A DNA stretch of 64,000 bases, taken from contig CAMGYJ010000006.1 in the NCBI GenBank assembly GCA_946122785.1, positions 3,560,538-3,624,537 on the forward strand. Reading direction: 5' to 3'. The notes under the pieces are model-generated. The model saw nothing but the letters and a program-made list of their open reading frames with translations. It made no database searches and was not told where the DNA came from. The DNA comes from Linum tenue (lineage: Eukaryota > Streptophyta > Magnoliopsida > Malpighiales > Linaceae). Positions 56,901 through 64,000 of the stretch are shown in pieces. Positions within the stretch are counted from its first letter, which is position 1, and each line of letters starts with the position of its first letter. The translations under genes were made by a program, and so were the position numbers.

Positions 56901-59320
56901 CATGTTATGTATCGCGCTTCTTCCACAAATCCTGCCTCGAGTAACTTTCCTACTTCCTTGCGAAGGGCTTCTTCTTTTTCCTCCGAGAGGGGCCTCCTCT
57001 TTTGCTGCACAGGGCGTGCGCCCTTCTCTACCGACAGCCGGTGTAACGCGATCGCGGGCTTCACGCCTGGCATCTCCTTGGCGCTCCATGCGAACAAATC
57101 GGCGAACTCCTTCAGGAGTTCCACCAGAGCTTCGGCCGCCTCCCCGCTCGTATGCGCCGAAATGCGCACGCACCGCTCGGGGCGCTCGGCGTCCAATGGG
57201 ACTTGGACCTCGGCATCAGCTGCTTCCGCCCTGGGCGTATCTTCCGGGCGCACGTCAATATTGTATAGGCGCGCCCTTTTTGCAAGCCGTGCTTCCGGTG
57301 AGGCTTCTCCCCGCGATATGCCTACCCCCTTCGGGGTAATGAACTTCAACACTTGGTGGCAAGGGGACGCCACCCCGTTAAAGAGTGCCAACAATGGACG
57401 TCCCAGGATTGCATTGTACGGGGAAGGGCAGTCCACGATCCCGAATTCCACCGTGTGCGTCACATGATGCGCCTCGTCCCCCAAAGTTACCGGCAGGCGC
57501 ACACGCCCCATCACTCTTGCCGGCACCCCCGAGAACCCGATTAGGACGGACTCTGCCGGCCTGACTATGCTCGGCGATAGTTGCATCTTCTCGAACGTGG
57601 ATCTGAAGAGGACATCCATCGAACTTCCCGTATCCACCAGCATCCTCTTCACTTCGCATCCAGCCACCACCCCCCTGACTTCAAGCGCTTCCACGGAGGG
57701 CACCCGACACGCCTCCTCCGGGGTTTCGTTAAAGTGAATATGTACCGCCGCGCGGGCGCTCGCCGTGGCCGATTTCAGGCGCCTACCCTCGTCAAGCTTC
57801 TGTCTGAGGTCTAGCGTACCCGAGATGGCCTCAATCGTGAGCCTCACGCGCTCCGGGTGTGCCTCGGGCTCTATGTCAAATGGGGGCGGGGGCAGAACTT
57901 CCTTTTCCATGGGGGGTTTCCCTTCTTCAACCGGGGCGTTCTCCTGCTCCTCCCCCTTCTTCTCCTCCTGCACTGCGAAGGCCCTCTGCGTCCTATCTTC
58001 CCCCTTTCTCACGAACTCGTTCAACATTCCTCGATCCACCAGCCCTTGGATCTCTGACTTGAGTTGATAACAATCAGCAGTGTGGTGGCCCCTCTCCCGG
58101 TGGAACTCACAATACCTGTCGAGGTTCTGCTCGTTTGGGAGCCCCCTCATTGGCCCCGGCCAGCGAATATGGTATCCCTTATCCTTCACGAATTGCAGCA
58201 CGTTTTTCAGCGAGTCGTTAAGTTCGGTGAAGTTCCCAGCCCCCCTGGGTGGAAAACGCGGTGGTTCCGGGCGTCGGGCGGTTGCCGGGAAATGTGGGTG
58301 GTGCGTGGCGACGGGCGGTGGGCGAAGCGCCCTGGCCACCTCTACCTCTTCTGGGCGCACGTCCCTCCTCTCCAGCCTTCTTGCTGCCAATGTTTCCTCC
58401 AACATGATCACCTTTTGCACCCTCCGATCCAAATCTTCGGTCGACGTCACGTCCCTCTTAGACAGCGCTCGGCACAACTCTTCGCTCGTGGTGCACTCGT
58501 CCAGGCAGCACCCTAGGACCGGGGGCTTCACATCCTTGACCGCCATGGCTACTGACATCCAGCGCTCGTAAAAGTCCCTGAGCGCCTCGCCTTTCCGCTG
58601 CTTGACCTTGAACAAGGCGCTTATGGTGAGGCTCCGGCGCTTCCGGCTGGCGAACTTTGAAAGAAAAAGGGCCGCGAATTGCTCGAAGCTGTCAATCCGC
58701 CCCTCCTCTATCTGATGGTACCAGTCCAACACCACGCCCGTAAACGTCGAAGGAAAGGCGCGGCACAAGGTGGCGTCGGAGCTGTTGTATAATTGCATCT
58801 TCGTGAAGTAGTTGTTCAAGTGATCCTCCGGATCGGCCGCCCCATCGTAAGTGGGAAGCGCCGGGATGACAGAGTTCGCTTGCTCGGCCAGTATGCTTCG
58901 TGCGAGGGGCTGCCGCACCCCCCACGCTCTCCCCTGTCGTCGGTGCGCCCATCCATTGTGCTCGTCGAAATCTGAGGCCATATGTTTAGTCAGGTGCCCT
59001 AAGTCTTCCATGCGCCTCAACGCGCTGGACGCCCCCTCCTCTTCGTCCTCTCTGTCCCGTCTCTTTCCTAATGGGGGGCCCGCCTCAGCTCCTCTTTTCA
59101 ACACTTCCACTTCTCTCCTGAGTGCCTCCAGCGCCTGTTCCTGTTGCTCGACTATGTGCAGTAGGTGCTCCTTCGTGAGAGTGACCCCCTCGGATTGGGC
59201 AGTCTCCTGCGCCCCGTCGTCTTCCACCGCATGCGCCTCACCCGACAACACAGGTGCCTCTCGGGACGCCTCGGCCCCCGCCGGTCCCCCTTCTCCTTCG
59301 CCTGCCCCTAGCGCCTCCAT
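53990..59320 (-). CDS. Gag-pol polyprotein of element D, intact
   Basis: 1776 codons from ATG 59320 to the stop at 53990, in one frame. Domains in order (residues from this ATG): Retrotrans_gag (DPEDHLNNYF to EALRDFYERW, about 165-260); knuckle CEFHRERGHHTADC (near 405); aspartic protease MLVDTGSSMDVLF (near 580); RT with AYVDDLVVKSK (near 955); RNase H with VYVDGAASRVGAGAG (near 1210) and NNAAEYEAV; integrase zinc domain HAGARSLEKVL to CHQCQ (near 1430-1470); DDE core VDYFSKWIEAEP, VADHGKQFDC, NGQAEAANK (1510-1600); C-terminal GPYRVREVVG. All catalytic residues I can locate are present. The leader between PBS and ATG is only about 30 bases. Product: the full set of proteins for a retrotransposition cycle in cytoplasmic particles and the nucleus. 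Confidence 0.96.
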   Translation of the reverse strand: MEALGAGEGEGGPAGAEASREAPVLSGEAHAVEDDGAQETAQSEGVTLTKEHLLHIVEQQEQALEALRREVEVLKRGAEAGPPLGKRRDREDEEEGASSALRRMEDLGHLTKHMASDFDEHNGWAHRRQGRAWGVRQPLARSILAEQANSVIPALPTYDGAADPEDHLNNYFTKMQLYNSSDATLCRAFPSTFTGVVLDWYHQIEEGRIDSFEQFAALFLSKFASRKRRSLTISALFKVKQRKGEALRDFYERWMSVAMAVKDVKPPVLGCCLDECTTSEELCRALSKRDVTSTEDLDRRVQKVIMLEETLAARRLERRDVRPEEVEVARALRPPPVATHHPHFPATARRPEPPRFPPRGAGNFTELNDSLKNVLQFVKDKGYHIRWPGPMRGLPNEQNLDRYCEFHRERGHHTADCYQLKSEIQGLVDRGMLNEFVRKGEDRTQRAFAVQEEKKGEEQENAPVEEGKPPMEKEVLPPPPFDIEPEAHPERVRLTIEAISGTLDLRQKLDEGRRLKSATASARAAVHIHFNETPEEACRVPSVEALEVRGVVAGCEVKRMLVDTGSSMDVLFRSTFEKMQLSPSIVRPAESVLIGFSGVPARVMGRVRLPVTLGDEAHHVTHTVEFGIVDCPSPYNAILGRPLLALFNGVASPCHQVLKFITPKGVGISRGEASPEARLAKRARLYNIDVRPEDTPRAEAADAEVQVPLDAERPERCVRISAHTSGEAAEALVELLKEFADLFAWSAKEMPGVKPAIALHRLSVEKGARPVQQKRRPLSEEKEEALRKEVGKLLEAGFVEEARYITWLSNVVLVPKATGDWRMCVDYTNLNRVCPTDAYPMPRIDQLVDATAYHEALSFLDMFSGYHQILMCEEDRDKTAFATPFGNFRYKVMSFGLKNAGATYQRMVNTVFQRQIGRNVEAYVDDLVVKSKRKEDHLRDLRETFETMRAHTLRLNPLKCVFGAEAGKFLGFMITKRGIEANPRQVEAIRRLSPPRTPNEVQVLNGRLAALGRFIPRSADKGAPFFGVLKKATRFKWTNECDRAFEQLKDLLVAPAVMTAPRKGETLYLYIAVSRAAVSAVLISRGGPDKEERPVYYVSKVMTGPETRYAPIEKAALAVVVAAEKLRPYFQAHTVVVLTNLPLKGTLGSMDVAGRMVKWAVQLSEYDVKYAPRPAIKAQVLADFAAEGVVSEGKVMEEDWRVYVDGAASRVGAGAGIVVINPMGTTHEVALRFSSLKTNNAAEYEAVIAGLRTARELGARRVQVYSDSALVVNQLNGIFDVKEEALGAYLKKVEEQRAWFGHTEFVHVPREENTHADALSKLATATDFEKERYVIVTKEQSQEEHMVGIAEEGVEEGESWMTPIKAYLLHGAIPEDGKLAWQVRRKAARCVILEGQLYKRSHSGAYLRCLTSEEGMKAITEVHQGACGMHAGARSLEKVLLRQGYYWPTIRADAKSHVESCHQCQIHAHDIHVPKAPMQGNVGAWPFSQWGMDLLGPFPKAPGQMKYLIVAVDYFSKWIEAEPLASITQAQVRKFTTRNIFTRYGLPESIVADHGKQFDCQKFIEFCDESGVILRFSSVAYPQANGQAEAANKSILHGLHTRLSDAKGRWVEELPGVLWAHRTTYKVATGETPFALIYGSEAVIPVEMRFPTYRVKEYGPQANDEERIHDLDMLEGRRDVAVVRLEAMKRQVARYYDRKMRPHQITMGSLVLRRDFRPKACEGKLAPKWKGPYRVREVVGPATFKLERLGGKAVKRTWNAMNLRAYKGMERGEISE

Positions 59321-59350
59321 GACACCTTGCCTTCTCAATACCTATGCGTC

Positions 59351-59368
59351 CCCCTACCTGGCGCGCCA
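59351..59368 (-). promoter_or_regulatory. Primer-binding site of element D
   Basis: Minus strand TGGCGCGCCAGGTAGGGG, two bases inside the 5' LTR. The tRNA is not assigned. Confidence 0.8.
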
Positions 59369-59370
59369 AT

Positions 59371-59945
59371 TGTTCGAGCCCGGTAACTGGGCGACCCGAA
59401 CCCTCGCGCTTGACCCTTCCAGCACGCTCGAACCTGCACGCTGCACGGCTAACCTGAGTCCCGAGGAGGACTCGTTAGCACTCCAACGCCCAAGTCAGTT
59501 CCTTTTTCTAGAGAGAGAAGTGAATAGTAATTTTAGAGAGAAGTACCAACCTGAGTAAATGAACTTCACCAACCGACTATTTATACTCGAAGCCCGGCCG
59601 ACCAACATCCTTCTCCTCCGCCCCTTGCCAGACCCGCAATTAATGCTCCGTACGGCCCAGCGCTCATGCGCCTCGACCATCTGACACTCCGTTCAGAAGG
59701 GTCAGGCGCATGACGTCAGCTAGTCCTCAGACCCGTACCCTGGGACACCCCTGCGCCCACCTGTCGCACGCGCCTCGTGTCAGGGTTGCGGACCCCACCC
59801 GTCTGGAGAAGCTCTTCCCTGTTCCTGGGCCAACTTTCCCTCTGCCTCTGGGCCCATTGGGCCGGGTCCAATTCCTCAGCCTTCCAAACTCTACTCTTGG
59901 GCCCTATCGGTCCAACCCACGCGGGCCATGTATACATCCCCAACA
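59371..59945 (-). repeat. 5' LTR of element D
   Basis: 575 bp. On the minus strand a TATAAATAG box lies at 59585-59577. Confidence 0.94.
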
Positions 59946-59950
59946 CCCTT

Positions 59951-60303
59951 AATGAAAAAATCAAAATTGGAAGAAACAAACAAGCCCTAAACCTTCTGCA
60001 ACCGCCTCTGAAACTCCTGCGTTCACCGACTCACCGCCGATCACCCTCTGCAACCGCCGGCCACCTCGCGTTGCCAACCGTCGGCGACCTCTGCACCTCC
60101 CTCCATCGCGCCGATCACCCTCTGCAACTGCCTGCCACCTCGCGTCGGCGACCTCTGCACCTCGCTCCATCGCGCCGAACTCCCGCGATCCCACCCGCGC
60201 AACAGCCTTCGCCGGAGAAGAAGGCTTCGTCGGAGAAGAAGAAGGTAAAAAAAAAAAAAAAAACCGTGCCGACCGCAGTCAAACCGCGGTTAGACCGACG
60301 GTC
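59951..60303. other. Inner part of the intron 7 TIR element with a short direct repeat
   Basis: The phrase CGCCGATCACCCTCTGCAAC occurs at about 60036 and 60109, followed by similar sequence, so a unit of about 73 bp is duplicated. A run of 17 A lies at 60247-60263. No gene is supported. Confidence 0.55.
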
Positions 60304-60522
60304 AACCGCGGTCAACGCGCGGTTGAACCGACGGCTGACCGCGGTCAACCTGCGGTTGGACCATGGCTGGACCGCAAATGACCTGCGGTTGGACCATGGC
60401 TGGACCGCAGGTGATTTGCGGTCCAGCCATGGTCCAACCGCAAGTCATTTGCGGTCCGGCCATGGTCCAACCGCAGGTTGACCGCGGTCAGCCGTCGGTT
60501 CAACCGCGCGTTGACCGCGGTT
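60304..60522. repeat. Long inverted repeat with 106-nt arms and 7-nt loop
   Basis: The arm 60304-60409 is complementary to 60417-60522 with about two mismatches. The arms are made of CCGCGGTTGACC-type modules, and within each arm GGTTGGACCATGGCTGGACC occurs twice (once with one change in the right arm). The loop is GGTGATT. An A-run before and T-runs after extend the symmetry. A second small palindrome, TCGTCGGAGT / ACTCCGACGA, follows at 60566-60589. Confidence 0.92.
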
Positions 60523-60771
60523 CCCTTTTTCTTTTTTTTTTCCTTTTTCAGTTAATGTATTTACCTCGTCGGAGTAGCGACTCCGACGATATCGGCTTCA
60601 AAATGACGATGGATTTTTCTCTCCTTAGATAGTGTTTTTTTAGTCCAAGTAGTGTTTGTTTGATAAAGGGAAGGTAAAGAAGCTAAGGAGATAAAAGTGT
60701 AACTTTGATTCTTTTTAGGGCGACCTTTAACAATTTTAAGGGCGACTTTTAGCAACTCCCTACTTAATTAG

Positions 60772-61488
<717 letters not shown>

Positions 61489-61972
61489 GGCTAGTTTGGC
61501 TCTGTTGTACCTTTTACAAAAGCAACTTTTGGTTGACGCTTTTAAGGAAGTATTTTCCAAAAACAACAATTAAGTGTTTGACTGAAAAACTATTAGAAGT
61601 ACTTTTTAATATAAGAGGTCATGTTGAATGACAAAAAACACTTTCTAATATAAAATACGTAAAAAAATTAAAAATAAAACATAGTCAAAATAGATCTTGT
61701 TAGGTGTCTTTTATATGAAATAATATTATTTTCTAAGTTATTTAATTTAAATAATTATATAAATGAAGACAATTATATTTTTCTGAAATAAAATCAAAAT
61801 ATGATAAGGATAATCTTATGTTTTTATAACACGTTTTCGCAGAAGCTCAAAATCAGAGTTTCTGCTTTTATGTGATACAAAAGTACTTTTCAAAAATTGT
61901 TTTTTTAGAGGCCTTTGGTCCTACTTTGACTTTTGAAGCAGAAAAACACTTTTAAAAGCGAGCCAAACATAG
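61489..61972. mobile_element. Possible small TIR element in intron 8
   Basis: TAGTTTGGCTCTGTTGTACC near 61493 is roughly the inverse of AAAAGCGAGCCAAACATAGG near 61954, and both are followed inwards by AAAAGC/CTTTT modules. About 480 bp and A/T-rich. The ends are imperfect and no target duplication was found. Confidence 0.5.
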
Positions 61973-64000
61973 GACTTCTCTTTCCCGTCAATTGAGCATA
62001 ATCTACAACTAATTTTGGATTACTATTCTTAGCTAGCTCTGGACTCGAATTTTTAATCTACTAAAAAGTTGATTTGTTGATAAACTTTGCTCTAGATTCC
62101 AACTATAGCTCAAGGTTTTCAATTTTCACGTATTAAGAAAAAAATAAAGGAATTATATTAATCAATATCAAAGGAAAACAAATAAATTGGAATTATATTT
62201 GAAAAAAGTAAAAACATTGTTGCTAATAAATGTACTTGAAAGCCATGAAAAAGAAAGAATTGTGCATAATTTATCTTAAAACAATCTTCTAATAATTTGC
62301 ATATATAGTTAACTAAAGTACTATATTAAAAAAACAAATCATGTTATTTAAATGCAACATCTAATGTCAAATTTTCAGACATTTATGATATTGTACGCTA
62401 ACAATTAATGAGTGAACCCAAGATCTTATTTATCTAAATCATAGACCCTAAACACTAAAATCGAGCATATAAAATTGATGAATCATGACTGTCAAATATT
62501 ATTTCCAATTAAATTAATCTTAGTGTATGAGATGTATATATAGAATTAAGATCTAGATTTTTGAGGGTTAAGTCATCTCCCAAATTGTAGTTAATTCAAG
62601 GTCTAGATATTATTTTATTACCCAAGGTATGTCGTACCTTTGATTTTGCCTCCACTTCTTAATATATATGTGGTTCAGATGCGCGCTTAAATTATCATAC
62701 CCCTGTCGTGTTTTGTTATTTAGACTGTGAATGAACCTGAATACTATACCTAACCTCCAAAGGGTGAACCCCAGTCCTCAATTCTCTAACTTAAACCATA
62801 AGATTCATTTAATTTTGAAATGAAAATCAACGGTTATGATTCGTCGATATGATCAAAAGACACATATGCTAGCCTTTGCCATATATATACTAAATTTTTA
62901 TTTTCCATTTGTTGGTTTAGAGAAACACAAAAGGCTGGAACTTAAAATAAAAATAGAGAAGATACATAATTTATAAGGATTGTAAAACCATACCAGAAGT
63001 TGTACCGGAAAAGTCAACTATAAAATATTTTATACTGAAATTGTGATTTAATTGTGGTTCGTCCATTTTATACCGCTAAAATATTTTTAGAATTTTAAAC
63101 TATGATAGGATGTTTTCTCAATAGGTACGGTAAAATTTTACAAACCGGCGGCGCAGCGATGGCATGCATTATAATGTCTCCATTAATCAGAGAAAACGAT
63201 TGAAAGCTCTAATTTAAACTATATCCAATAAAAAGTGAAGGATGGACTTGATTAAAAAAGGAAATAAAAAGTTAAAAGGAATGAATTGCTTGTACGTGGG
63301 TGGGATGATCATAAATTATGCATTATTTTATTTGAATTTATTAAATAACTAATTAAAGAAATTTGCAAGGAGATAGTTTTTCAGTGGCGATGGAGAAGTG
63401 AACATTTACTACAGTTGGACTCCATTCATGCACGGGCCAAAAAAGAGATGATTAAAAGCGAAAACAGGCTCTGAAGTCTGAAGTGCCAATAGAGTGGAGT
63501 CATAAGAGATCATCTTTGACTGACGTGGCAAATTGTTTGTAGAAAACACCCATAATATATGTTATAGATAGATAGATATAGATAGATAGATCCATTTTTG
63601 TCTCTCTCTTTTTAACGAATTTCTTGTTCCTCTCTAGATTTTATCCCGGTCCGTTGGCCGATTGAGAAGAGTAATAATTAGATTTTGATTTTGATTAAGT
63701 AATGATGCATCGATTTGGATTTAAAGAGTATGTGCGTTCATGCACTAACGAATTTGGCTTATTAGTATATTTGAGATATTGTTTCGACTATTTAAATAGG
63801 TTTTAATTCTGATTTTGATTAAATTACTAATAACAGACATGTTGACATCTTACTATACTGGTAAAAAACCATTTCTCTCTCTTTACATTGATAGAAAACA
63901 GCAAGGTCTTTCCTTGTACATGTGTATCGACTAAGAAAAATAATTTACTAAATAAAATGATGTAAGTTTTCTACTCGAATAATGACCGGCGGCATAACCG
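61973..64000. other. Rest of intron 8 or 3' flank, no gene recognised
   Basis: A/T-rich with no coding match. The remaining beta-glucosidase exons were looked for and not found. A segment near 62725-62860 resembles one near 33700-33790 in intron 2. A short GATA microsatellite lies at 63566-63592. Confidence 0.5.

Larger units (their letters stand above)
49221..59945 (-). mobile_element. Element D: complete Tat-lineage Ty3/gypsy retrotransposon
   Basis: 10,725 bp with 575-bp LTRs at 49221-49795 and 59371-59945 and the target duplication CCCTT (49216-49220 and 59946-59950). By eye the LTRs differ at about four bases. On the minus strand: 5' LTR, PBS, one uninterrupted gag-pol frame, a repeat block, a convergent antisense gene (plus strand), a PPT and the 3' LTR. 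All parts needed for transposition appear present, so it may be autonomous or was until recently. It is antisense to the beta-glucosidase gene. Confidence 0.96.
49138..60760. mobile_element. TIR element in intron 7, interrupted by element D
   Basis: Outside D, both ends carry inverted copies of a block of about 45 bp: TTGCTAAATGTCGCCCTTAA at 49151-49170 on the left, and its near-complement ending at AGCAACTCCC (60751-60760) on the right. The second half of each repeat, ATTGCTAAACATCGCCCTA on the left, also matches. Minus D and one CCCTT duplication the element is about 0.9 kb and non-coding. Its right end is 11 bases from the exon 8 acceptor. Confidence 0.72.

Noticed and set aside
59318..59338. 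Start of D gag-pol at a TTG (59338)
   Set aside because: The first ATG in frame is at 59320. The upstream codons lack an ATG.

Overview
The window is plant nuclear DNA, most likely from a eudicot. It has no bacterial-type operons. It is dominated by nested LTR retrotransposons, Mutator-like and small TIR elements, and one interrupted intron-rich plant gene, a family 1 glycoside hydrolase (beta-glucosidase).

Layout. 1-5167 is the 3' part of a Tat-lineage Ty3/gypsy element (A): the end of pol, an antisense spliced gene and the 3' LTR. 5169-6358 is an Athila-like LTR (G) in minus orientation. 7085-25456 is a second Tat element (B) with both LTRs. Its polyprotein is split in the RNase H region by a minus-strand, gag-only Athila-like element (C, 11009-18495, target duplication GCAAC). 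25521-32156 holds decayed pieces: an Athila RT on the minus strand, a 5' LTR plus PBS plus gag stub of another Athila-like element (E), and a heavily deleted gypsy element of chromovirus type (F) with an iMet PBS. A TIR element (32182-32927) lies just upstream of the beta-glucosidase gene.

The beta-glucosidase gene runs on the plus strand from 33116 past 61027, with eight exons seen. Intron 2 (33475-47965) carries a complete TRIM element with target duplication, a ubiquitin-conjugating-enzyme fragment, and a roughly 9 kb transposon-derived block (about 37.2-46.3 kb) with FAR1/MULE transposase and Ulp1-protease remnants. The non-coding DNA of this block is studded with the palindrome GGTCGACC, arranged in pairs 20-22 bp apart. 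Intron 7 carries a TIR element into which a third Tat element (D, 49221-59945, target duplication CCCTT) has inserted. D has an uninterrupted 1776-codon gag-pol and near-identical LTRs. Exon 8 has a one-base frameshift, and the last exons lie beyond the window.

The three Tat elements share one plan: LTR, a very short leader, gag-pol, a tandem-repeat block, then a convergent antisense gene with its own TATA-like box and introns, then the 3' LTR. That gene encodes a 'putative gypsy type transposon' domain followed by a coiled coil. The most unusual signal in the window is the GGTCGACC pair array: the palindromes and their two-helical-turn spacing are kept while the DNA between them has diverged, which looks like a set of protein-binding sites. 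All comparisons here are by eye. No database search or alignment program was run.
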